Source: JAEYZS01 sp031374125 (GTDB lineage: Bacteria > Bdellovibrionota > Bdellovibrionia > Bdellovibrionales > JAEYZS01). From it: 12,997 bases of DNA. Numbering within the stretch: position 1 is the first letter of the stretch; each line of letters opens with the position of its first letter. Below are positions 7,195-12,997 of the stretch, in pieces. The stretch lies in assembly GCA_031374125.1 (NCBI GenBank), contig JANMFM010000237.1, positions 1-12,997 on the forward strand. Reading direction: 5' to 3'. A model generated the notes under the pieces. The model ran no database searches. It saw only the letters and a list, made by a program, of their open reading frames with translations, and had not been told where the DNA came from. The position numbers and the translations under genes are program-made.

Positions 7195-7222
7195 CTGGTA
7201 TATAAAGCAACCGCCGTACCAG
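7195..7222. promoter_or_regulatory. Inverted repeat upstream of the exported-protein gene
   Basis: CTGGTA (7195-7200) and TACCAG (7217-7222) are 6-bp arms 16 bases apart, beginning two bases before the start codon and overlapping the candidate promoter. An operator is possible. A second small dyad, AAGCC-ttcgg-GGCTT, lies just upstream at 7227-7241. The rest of 7242-7331 shows nothing I can name. Confidence 0.25.
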
Positions 7223-7227
7223 ACCAA
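7199..7227 (-). promoter_or_regulatory. Candidate promoter of the exported-protein gene
   Basis: TTGGTC, 17 bases, TATATA on the minus strand. The expected start point falls at or within a base of the ATG, which also lacks a Shine-Dalgarno site. The -35 matches consensus at only three positions. Confidence 0.35.
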
Positions 7228-7331
7228 AGCCTTCGGGGCTTCCAGGTTGATTTTTAGATCAAAAACAAACCGGAAATGTCTATAGAGTTTGCGAATGACA
7301 TGGGTGTAATGCCAATTTTTGCTCAAAACAA

Positions 7332-7356
7332 AAAACGTCTCATAATGAGACGTTTT
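7332..7356 (-). terminator. Intrinsic terminator after the NtrC-type regulator
   Basis: AAAACGTCTCAT and ATGAGACGTTTT are perfect 12-bp arms with one central base. On the minus strand the stem is followed by a run of six T, then GTTTT. On the plus strand the T-run is only four, so the minus direction is preferred. It lies about 70 bases past the regulator stop, behind repeat copy 3. Confidence 0.7.
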
Positions 7357-7389
7357 AAATGAATATATTCGATTATAATTCTCAGGTGT

Positions 7390-7426
7390 ATGACGCGGAT
7401 CTGTGGAAAAGGTGCGGCTCACCTTT
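7390..7426 (+). repeat. Third copy of the 37-bp repeat, at the regulator stop
   Basis: Same orientation as copy 2; the 36 bases 7391-7426 match 6595-6630 at 34 positions. On the minus strand it begins in the regulator's TAA (7425-7427) and gives the same stem AAAGGTG-agccg-CACCTTT followed by TTCC, so it can also act as a terminator for that gene. Confidence 0.8.
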
Positions 7427-8834
7427 AGGCTTCTGGGGCTAGGCCCTTTTTTTTGATTTTTTCTACTAGGGTTGTGCGGTTTAATTTTAAAAGTTGGGCC
7501 GCTTGGTTTCTGTTCCAGTTTGTTCTTTCTAAGGCTCTCATGATCAATGCGTTTTCGTAAGCATCAACGGCAGAGTTGAAATCGATTCCACTGTCTGGGA
7601 TTTCGAGATCTTGGGAATTTTGAACGTACTTTCTTTGTTGGTACTTTTCTGGTAGGTCGAAGGGTTGAACGATGCCTTGTCCTTTGAGAATCGCAATTCT
7701 TTCTACCAAGTTTTCTAATTCTCTCACGTTACCTGGCCAGTTGTAGCTGTATAGCATTTCCATGGCTTCGGGAGAAATGCCAGAAATATTTTTACCTTTA
7801 GATGCATTAAAGTGTGAAATGAAGTGGTGGAGAAGTAGCGCGATATCGCTATGTCTTTCTCTTAGAGGTGGAATTTGAATTGGAATGACGTTCAATCTGT
7901 AGAACAGATCTTCTCTGAATCTTCCGTCTTCTACAGCTTTTTCTAAATCAATGTTTGTGGCAGCAATAATTCTTACGTCCACTTCCATGGTTTTGGTTGA
8001 ACCTACGGGTTCGAATTGTCTTTCTTGAATTACTCTTAAGAGTTTTACTTGAAGAGTCGGGCTCATTTCGCCAATCTCATCTAAGAAGATAGTTCCTTCG
8101 TGCGCCAATTCAAATCGCCCCACGCGATTTGCAATGGCTCCCGTGAACGCCCCTTTCATATGACCAAATAATTCACTCTCTAATAAATCTCCTGGGATTG
8201 CTCCGCAGTTCACAGGAATCAATCTTTTGTTGGCGCGATGAGAATTGTAGTGAACAGCTTTTGCGACAAGTTCTTTTCCAGTTCCGCTCTCTCCTTTGAC
8301 GAGTACCGTGGAATCTGAAGTTGAAACTTTCTCGATCATCTCCATCACTCTTGTGATGGCGTCCGATGATCCTACTATATTATCAAATTTATATTTTTGT
8401 TTTAATTGGCTTTTAAGAATCTTGTTCTCTTGTTCCAATTGGTGATGTTCGAAAGCTTTATCCACTAAACCTATAAGCTCTTCAATATTGAAAGGCTTAG
8501 TCAAGAAATGGAATGCACCTTGTTTTGTTGCTTCGATTGCAGATTCAATAGTTGCAAATCCTGTCAGGACAATAAATTGGCAGTTTGGATTTGTTTTTTT
8601 GATGTGTGCTAATAATTCTAAGCCATTGCCATCTGGAAGTTGTAAATCCACCAGCGCCAAATCAAAATTTTGATTGCTGCTCGCAAACTGAATTGCTTCG
8701 GCTTTTGTTTGTGCGGTGATGACTTGGTAGCTTTTTCTTGTGAGTAATCTGAAAAGTGCTGTTCTTAAACTTGAGTCGTCGTCGATGACCAAAATCTTTC
8801 TGTTACCGCGATTTTCCTCATTGCGTTCTTGCAT
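7425..8834 (-). CDS. NtrC-type sigma-54 response regulator
   Basis: A 469-residue bacterial enhancer-binding protein. The receiver (about 10-125) has the acidic pocket Asp18-Asp20, phosphoacceptor Asp63 (LALVDLQLPDG), Thr91 and Lys113-Pro114, so it looks fully functional. The AAA+ domain (about 152-385) has Walker A GESGTGKE (181-188), the sigma-54 contact loop GAFTGA (228-233) and Walker B GTIFLDE (247-253). A Fis-type helix-turn-helix closes the protein (NRNQAAQLLKLNRTTLVEKI). When phosphorylated it should activate sigma-54 promoters. The likely partner is the kinase gene 183 bases upstream. I chose the ATG at 8834 over a GTG at 8867, because GGAAGGGG lies eight bases before it and nothing suitable precedes the GTG. 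No -24/-12 promoter was found in the window, so its targets are elsewhere. The TAA stop overlaps repeat copy 3. Confidence 0.95.
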   Translation of the reverse strand: MQERNEENRGNRKILVIDDDSSLRTALFRLLTRKSYQVITAQTKAEAIQFASSNQNFDLALVDLQLPDGNGLELLAHIKKTNPNCQFIVLTGFATIESAIEATKQGAFHFLTKPFNIEELIGLVDKAFEHHQLEQENKILKSQLKQKYKFDNIVGSSDAITRVMEMIEKVSTSDSTVLVKGESGTGKELVAKAVHYNSHRANKRLIPVNCGAIPGDLLESELFGHMKGAFTGAIANRVGRFELAHEGTIFLDEIGEMSPTLQVKLLRVIQERQFEPVGSTKTMEVDVRIIAATNIDLEKAVEDGRFREDLFYRLNVIPIQIPPLRERHSDIALLLHHFISHFNASKGKNISGISPEAMEMLYSYNWPGNVRELENLVERIAILKGQGIVQPFDLPEKYQQRKYVQNSQDLEIPDSGIDFNSAVDAYENALIMRALERTNWNRNQAAQLLKLNRTTLVEKIKKKGLAPEA

Positions 8835-8842
8835 TGAGTTTT

Positions 8843-8850
8843 CCCCTTCC
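8843..8850 (-). promoter_or_regulatory. Ribosome site fixing the regulator start
   Basis: GGAAGGGG eight bases before the ATG at 8834 supports that start over the in-frame GTG 33 bases upstream. Confidence 0.6.
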
Positions 8851-8944
8851 AATAGGTTTCTACGCACTCCATCTTGGAGTCGTTAGACATTAAACTTTCA
8901 CTTCAACTTATTCCCGGATGTACCCACAACTGATGTCTACATTT

Positions 8945-8973
8945 AGGATAAGTAAAACGTTTGGCGCTGTCAA
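8945..8973 (-). promoter_or_regulatory. Sigma-70-type promoter of the regulator gene
   Basis: Consensus TTGACA, exactly 17 bases, then TATCCT (4 of 6) on the minus strand, in the gap between kinase and regulator. It would start near 8938 with a leader of about 100 bases, so the regulator need not depend on read-through from the kinase. Confidence 0.55.
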
Positions 8974-8976
8974 TTT

Positions 8977-8986
8977 TTGACGTCAA
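8977..8986. promoter_or_regulatory. Palindrome next to the regulator promoter
   Basis: TTGACGTCAA is a perfect 10-bp palindrome just upstream of the -35. On the minus strand AAATTGAC occurs twice in a row (palindrome, then -35), as in a tandem binding site. A wider pair, TTTCACTTCA (8896-8905) and TGAAGTGAAA (8998-9007), flanks the whole promoter. Confidence 0.3.
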
Positions 8987-9017
8987 TTTTTTGGTGGTGA
9001 AGTGAAAATCTGGACGC

Positions 9018-10898
9018 TTAAGTTCTGGGAAAAGTGATTCTTGCGCGTGTCTTTTTTTCAAAAACTTGAGTGAGTTCAATATCTCCCGCGTGTTCTTGCA
9101 AAATTTGATACGAAGTCGTGAGACCTAGTCCTCGGTGCTGTTCAGGATTTTTTGTTGTAAAAAATGGAGTGAAGACTTTGAGTTGCTCATTTTTTCCTAG
9201 ACCAATTCCGTTATCTAATATGTCCAAGAAGAAAGAGCTTGAATCATTCGACAACTCGACCTCAATCAAGGGGTTAAAAGTTTTTTCAATTTTTTGTCTC
9301 TCAGATATTGAGTCTAAAGAATTCTGCATAATATTCACCAGACTCTGCGTGAGCGGGTTCTCGTGCCCTTCTATAATATCTATTTTTACTTTGGAGCAGA
9401 ATTTGATTTCAATACCTAGAGGCTTTGTTTTGATCTGAATAATTCGAATGGCCTTGTTGATAAGATCTTGTAAGTGCAGAGGTTCTTTTTTTGTATTCGA
9501 CTTTCGAGAGAAGCTCAATAAATTCTGAATGATTTCTTTGCATCTCAAGGCACTCTTTTCCATTTCCTCTAAATCATCGAAAAGAGGTTTATTGTTGTCG
9601 GTAACAACATCTTGTTTGAGCATTTGAATAAAGGTAATAAGTCCAGCAAGGGGATTGTTTAATTCGTGAGCAATGCTGCCGCCGATCAGCCCCAGTTCTG
9701 CGATCTTGGAGGATTCGAGAATTTGTCGTTCGGCTTTTTTCTGCTTGGTGAGGTCTCTATATATATTGATATAAATATTTTCACCTAGATCTGATTTCAT
9801 TTTTTGACTATCAACCTCAAATAATTTTTCTTGGTTCTTCGCGGAATTCGCCTTATCGGTATTTGTGCGAAGAGAAAACTTTTCGCCCAGCTCATGTTGA
9901 TGTTCAATTTTGTGAAGCTCCACCGGAAATTGTTTTTCATAGGCAGCATTGTGTTGAACGATTTCAAAATTAGAGCGAATGAGGGCTACGGGTTCGGTGA
10001 TGGCATCAAAGGTAGATTGCCATTGTTTTCTTAAGAAGTCAGATTGTTCTCTCTGAATCAATCTATCCATCGCAAGTGAAATGGCGTCAGACATCTGTCG
10101 TAAGAATTGAATTTCTTCTTTATTGAACTTCGCGGAAGATTTGGAATCGCTCTCTCTGGCGAAAATTATTTTTCCCAGGTTTCTTTTTTCTAAAACAAGA
10201 TCATGCTCAAAAACGGCGTAGTTCTTGAGTGTTTTCTTTGCATCATTAGTAAAGCTAGTTTGAGATTGAAAAAGAATTCTGACCCAAGAGATATTTAATG
10301 GCTCATTTAAGGATTTTAAAAGGGTTCGTTCCATTTCAGAAATGGACTCAGACTTTTGAATAGCGACGAGTGCCACAAGAATGGATCCGTAGTACTTGCT
10401 CGTCTGTAAGAGTTTTTCTTTGGACTCCAGCAGTCCTTGTTGTCTGATCACAATGCGATCTTCAAGATCTTTTGTAATGAGCTGAAGCTTTTCGTTCTGT
10501 TCGGTTAGAATTTTTAAAAGCTCATTGTTTTGGGCCTTAAGATTGTATTCTTCTAAAGATTCTTGAATTGTTCTGAATAAGAATTTTTCGTCGAAGTTTG
10601 AAATAATTTTAAATACCGAAAATTTATTGCTGATCTGCTGCACATTTTGCGCTTGATTGAATCCTTGATTTTCATCAGAAATGAAAATGATTTGTGTATC
10701 TGCATTTTTATTTTTTATAAATTGAACTATTTCAAGCGCTTGGTTTGAAGATAGAGCGCTCTGACTGAGCGTGATGGATTGATAGTTGTGATTCTGGATT
10801 GCGTGCTTTACGTCTTCAAAGCTATACGCAGTATCCGCACCGAGAGTGTTCTCGCTTGAAATTCTTTTATCAAAAATAAGTACACTCGATTTGAACAC
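9018..10898 (-). CDS. Soluble sensor histidine kinase with degenerate receiver
   Basis: A 626-residue cytosolic kinase with no membrane segments. Residues 1-115 have the length and strand pattern of a receiver but lack its chemistry: one acidic residue (Asp10) in the pocket, SITLSQS (41-47) where the phosphoacceptor Asp should be, and IISNF (98-102) instead of the Lys-Pro pair. A coiled coil (about 115-165), a GAF-like region (about 170-285) and a short PAS-like region (about 290-385) follow. The HisKA H-box has His411 (IAHELNNPL). The ATPase domain is intact: N-box Asn526, DNGIGLG (562-568), PFFTTK, and RGLGLTTS (589-596). It should autophosphorylate and pass phosphate to the NtrC-type regulator downstream. 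The start is a GTG preceded by TAGG at a normal distance, 15 bases after the amidase stop, so those two genes are probably co-transcribed. The ligand is unknown. Confidence 0.93.
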   Translation of the reverse strand: MFKSSVLIFDKRISSENTLGADTAYSFEDVKHAIQNHNYQSITLSQSALSSNQALEIVQFIKNKNADTQIIFISDENQGFNQAQNVQQISNKFSVFKIISNFDEKFLFRTIQESLEEYNLKAQNNELLKILTEQNEKLQLITKDLEDRIVIRQQGLLESKEKLLQTSKYYGSILVALVAIQKSESISEMERTLLKSLNEPLNISWVRILFQSQTSFTNDAKKTLKNYAVFEHDLVLEKRNLGKIIFARESDSKSSAKFNKEEIQFLRQMSDAISLAMDRLIQREQSDFLRKQWQSTFDAITEPVALIRSNFEIVQHNAAYEKQFPVELHKIEHQHELGEKFSLRTNTDKANSAKNQEKLFEVDSQKMKSDLGENIYINIYRDLTKQKKAERQILESSKIAELGLIGGSIAHELNNPLAGLITFIQMLKQDVVTDNNKPLFDDLEEMEKSALRCKEIIQNLLSFSRKSNTKKEPLHLQDLINKAIRIIQIKTKPLGIEIKFCSKVKIDIIEGHENPLTQSLVNIMQNSLDSISERQKIEKTFNPLIEVELSNDSSSFFLDILDNGIGLGKNEQLKVFTPFFTTKNPEQHRGLGLTTSYQILQEHAGDIELTQVFEKKTRARITFPRT

Positions 10899-10913
10899 TT
10901 TTGCCTACAACGT

Positions 10914-11591
10914 TTAAGATTTTTTACCTAAGATCATTTCAAAGGCTTTTCCGAAGCGATTCCAGGTTTCTTCTTTACTAGCGCCTTCACGCTCTTCTGT
11001 ACAAACGACACCGAGTTCATGTTCGAGAAGTCCATATTGACCCAGGCTTCCCGGAGTCGGATAACCAATGTCTGCCTCCAAAGGGTATCCTGAAACTTCT
11101 GCAAATGCTTCTGCAACTGTTTTTGCCTGATCACCGGTATAAACAACCAGTGGCTTCCATGAGTGGCAGTGAATGATCATATGAGGTTTGTATTTTTCTA
11201 TAAGCTCAATCACACATTGAGTTTCGATTTCACTCGCGGGGCTTTCGCCAGGATAGTAGCGTGGCTGTTTGTGCTCTGTGGACCAATCTTTTGAGGGAAA
11301 GTTGCGATTTAGATCCACTCCGTTACCATTCACGCGTTCATTTTTTGATAAACCGTCGGGATTTAAACACGGAATCGCGATCCAGGGTTTGAGATTGTGT
11401 CCTTTAAGCGACACTTCTTTGGCCCACTTTATGAACGATTCGACGAGATAAACACCTTCAGGCTCATCTCCGTGGACTCCACCAATAATTAAGAATGGTT
11501 TTTCATTCTCAAATTTTAAATTTTGAGAGGAGGAATAAAGTTGAATATGTCTATCGTGCGCTGTTTTTTTCCATTTCAAATTTTCATACAT
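10914..11591 (-). CDS. mpaA: MpaA-like murein peptide amidase, M14 family
   Basis: A 225-residue zinc carboxypeptidase of family M14, closest in look to murein tripeptide amidase MpaA, which cuts the gamma-D-Glu-diaminopimelate bond of wall peptides during recycling. Zinc ligands are His40 and Glu43 (GGVHGDEPEG) and probably His143 (IIHCHSW). Substrate residues are in NERVNGNGVDLNRNFP (84-99, with Asn95-Arg96 as the carboxylate-binding pair). The catalytic base is probably Glu199 (VVCTEE). There is no signal peptide, so it is cytosolic, as MpaA is. Length fits the family (E. coli about 240). No ribosome site is seen before the ATG, but TACTAT lies six bases upstream, so the message may be leaderless. 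It heads the run amidase-kinase-regulator and is divergent from glmU, two reasons to tie it to wall metabolism. Another M14 amidopeptidase activity is the alternative. Confidence 0.87.
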   Translation of the reverse strand: MYENLKWKKTAHDRHIQLYSSSQNLKFENEKPFLIIGGVHGDEPEGVYLVESFIKWAKEVSLKGHNLKPWIAIPCLNPDGLSKNERVNGNGVDLNRNFPSKDWSTEHKQPRYYPGESPASEIETQCVIELIEKYKPHMIIHCHSWKPLVVYTGDQAKTVAEAFAEVSGYPLEADIGYPTPGSLGQYGLLEHELGVVCTEEREGASKEETWNRFGKAFEMILGKKS

Positions 11592-11597
11592 AGAGGT

Positions 11598-11603
11598 ATA
11601 GTA
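11598..11603 (-). promoter_or_regulatory. Candidate -10 of the amidase gene
   Basis: TACTAT with six bases to the ATG would place the transcript start on the start codon itself. No good -35 is visible, so this rests on the -10 and on the missing ribosome site. Confidence 0.33.
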
Positions 11604-11611
11604 TGCTTTGT

Positions 11612-11641
11612 TTTACTAAACTTGATAAATGATTTTATTAT
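11612..11641 (+). promoter_or_regulatory. Candidate glmU promoter
   Basis: TTTACT, 18 bases, TATTAT on the plus strand would start near 11648, about 25 bases before the chosen start codon. The region is AT-rich, so chance matches are easy. Confidence 0.3.
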
Positions 11642-11673
11642 GATTTCATTAAAAACCCAGCATGGAAAAAATT

Positions 11674-12997
11674 ATGGCCGACAAAACTAAACTTAGCGTT
11701 ATTATTTTAGCAGCTGGACAGGGAACTCGAATGAAGTCGCCACTTCCAAAGGTGCTGCATCCAATTGCTGGCATGCCAATGATTGTGCGAGTCATCAATG
11801 CGGCTAAGTCTTTTAAACCCGCAGAAATCCGTGTGGTCGTTGGACACGGAAAGAGTCTTGTTGAGCAAGTGATCATTCCGATGGGCGTATCGACTCACGA
11901 ACAGAAAGAAAGAAAAGGAACGGCGCACGCGGTTATGGCTGCCGATTATGAAACTCTTTCTGGCAGCGTGCTAATCCTCAACGGAGATCATCCGTTGATT
12001 CGCTCAGAAGATATCAATAAGGCCTTAACGGAATTTAACGACTTGAAGGCTGATGTTGCGGTTTTGACATGCGTACTTAAAAAACCAAAAGAATTTGGCA
12101 GGGTCATCAGACAAGGCGGAAATGTTCAGGCTATCGTAGAGGTCAAAGACGCTTCTAACGATACATTGAAGATCAATGAAATCAATACGGGCGCGTACAT
12201 TGTCAGAGCAGAAATCTTGAAAGAATTTCTTCCGCAAATTAAACCCAACAATAAACAAAATGAATTCTATCTCACAGATCTTATTGCTATGTGCGTAGAA
12301 AATAGAAAAAAAGTTTTAGGTGTGCAGGTGAGCCAAAGATTTGCCTTTGGCATCAATGATCAAGTGCAACTCGCTAAAGCGACAAGCATCGTGAATAGCG
12401 ATAAGATCAAAGATCTTATGGTGAATGGTGTGATCTTTATAAAACCTGAGACTTGTTATGTAGAAGACGAGGTGAGAGTTGGTACAGGCGTTGTCATCTA
12501 TCCAAATGCCTTTATCAAGGGATTCACAGACATCGGAGATTTCACAGTGATTGAGCCGAACTGTTTTATTTTGAGTTCAAAAATTGGAAGTGGTGTACAA
12601 ATCAAAATGGGATCTCATTTAGAAAAAGTTGTGATCCACGATAAAGCAGAAGTTGGACCTTACGCAAGACTTCGTCCTGAAACAGAAATTGGTGCCAATG
12701 CAAAAGTTGGAAATTTCGTTGAGATGAAAAAAGTAAAATTTGGTGAAGGATCTAAGGCGAGTCATTTGACTTATCTCGGTGACGCAAAGATTGGTAAAGA
12801 CGTAAACATCGGTTGCGGAACCATCACGTGCAACTATGCTGTCGATAAAAAGAAATATGAAACAATCATAGGCGATGGAGTTTTTGTGGGAAGTGATTCT
12901 CAATTTGTGGCGCCGGTCACTGTAGGTGCGGGTGCTATTATTGGATCTGGCTCTACAATTACAAAAGATGTTCCTGCAGATGCGCTTGGAGTTGCGA
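11674..12997 (+). CDS. glmU: Bifunctional UDP-GlcNAc pyrophosphorylase/GlcN-1-P acetyltransferase (3' end cut)
   Basis: GlmU acetylates glucosamine-1-phosphate and then makes UDP-GlcNAc, the precursor for peptidoglycan and lipopolysaccharide, in the cytosol. The uridyltransferase domain starts LAAGQGTRM (12-20) with Lys26 in PLPKVLH, then ERKGTAHAV, LNGDHPLI, INEINTGAYI and EFYLTDLIA. The left-handed beta-helix acetyltransferase domain follows, with RLRPETEIG, VGNFVEMKK, the catalytic-His motif SHLTYLGD, NIGCGTITCNY and DGVFVGSDSQFVAPVTVG. About 441 codons are present. E. coli GlmU has 456, so only a few residues are lost at the window edge. An in-frame ATG at 11662 is the other possible start; I prefer 11674 because GGA lies seven bases before it, whereas 11662 has no ribosome site. 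The gene is divergent from the wall-recycling amidase across about 80 bases. Confidence 0.96.
   Translation, partial: MADKTKLSVIILAAGQGTRMKSPLPKVLHPIAGMPMIVRVINAAKSFKPAEIRVVVGHGKSLVEQVIIPMGVSTHEQKERKGTAHAVMAADYETLSGSVLILNGDHPLIRSEDINKALTEFNDLKADVAVLTCVLKKPKEFGRVIRQGGNVQAIVEVKDASNDTLKINEINTGAYIVRAEILKEFLPQIKPNNKQNEFYLTDLIAMCVENRKKVLGVQVSQRFAFGINDQVQLAKATSIVNSDKIKDLMVNGVIFIKPETCYVEDEVRVGTGVVIYPNAFIKGFTDIGDFTVIEPNCFILSSKIGSGVQIKMGSHLEKVVIHDKAEVGPYARLRPETEIGANAKVGNFVEMKKVKFGEGSKASHLTYLGDAKIGKDVNIGCGTITCNYAVDKKKYETIIGDGVFVGSDSQFVAPVTVGAGAIIGSGSTITKDVPADALGVA

Noticed and set aside
7195..7241. Possible riboswitch or structured leader (two small dyads, GC-rich core)
   Set aside because: A c-di-GMP riboswitch was considered because of a faint AAAGCC resemblance, but the conserved tetraloop and receptor parts are absent. 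Operator-like dyads explain it as well.
7129..7422. 97-codon open frame on the minus strand across the intergenic gap
   Set aside because: It runs through the perfect terminator hairpin and into the start of the exported-protein gene in another frame, has no ribosome site, and shows no protein-like pattern.
8958..8980. Possible -24/-12 sigma-54 promoter (TGGCGC followed by T-rich bases)
   Set aside because: The spacing and the -12 TGC element do not fit. No acceptable -24/-12 site was found in the other gaps.
9118..9438. 106-codon plus-strand frame inside the histidine kinase
   Set aside because: The kinase ATPase motifs occupy this stretch on the other strand; the plus frame is a shadow.
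12619..12903. 94-codon minus-strand frame inside glmU
   Set aside because: It lies opposite the conserved beta-helix domain of GlmU and is a shadow.

Overview
The window looks like chromosome from a low-to-moderate GC member of the Bdellovibrionota (Bdellovibrio-like). Evidence for this is indirect. There is a decayed gene of the TIGR02147/DUF4423 family, which is typically amplified in Bdellovibrio and Fibrobacter. There is also a soluble two-component system with an NtrC-type regulator, and AT-leaning codon use. No rRNA, tRNA, CRISPR array, integrase or insertion sequence was seen.

Layout. 1-2716 is an AT-rich, partly decayed stretch. It holds the tail of an unknown gene, an exported S33-type alpha/beta hydrolase, a frameshifted TIGR02147/DUF4423 remnant, and an orphan HigA-type antitoxin whose toxin gene survives only as two short ends. 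2717-5197 holds two minus-strand acyl-CoA genes: a glutaryl-CoA dehydrogenase and an ACAA2-like 3-ketoacyl-CoA thiolase. Divergent from them is purD (5287-6558, purine synthesis). purD converges on a small exported protein of unknown function (6630-7193). Their stop codons are joined by a 74-bp near-perfect palindrome made of two inverted copies of a 37-bp repeat. A third copy sits at the stop codon of the NtrC-type regulator (7390-7426).

7425-11591 is a minus-strand cluster. In transcription order it is an MpaA-like cytosolic murein peptide amidase, then (15 bp on) a soluble histidine kinase with a degenerate N-terminal receiver, a coiled coil, a GAF-like region and a PAS-like region, then (183 bp on, with its own sigma-70-type promoter) an NtrC-type sigma-54 activator. 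Divergent from this cluster is glmU, which makes UDP-GlcNAc for peptidoglycan and runs off the right edge.

How they may work together. A wall-fragment recycling amidase, a cytosolic sensor kinase and a sigma-54 regulator lie in one direction beside glmU. This suggests, as inference only, a link between cell-wall metabolism and transcription. The most unusual sequence structure is the repeat family. In all three copies the TAA stop codon of a gene forms the base of the terminator-like stem. Copies 2 and 3 are direct repeats bracketing the small exported-protein gene.
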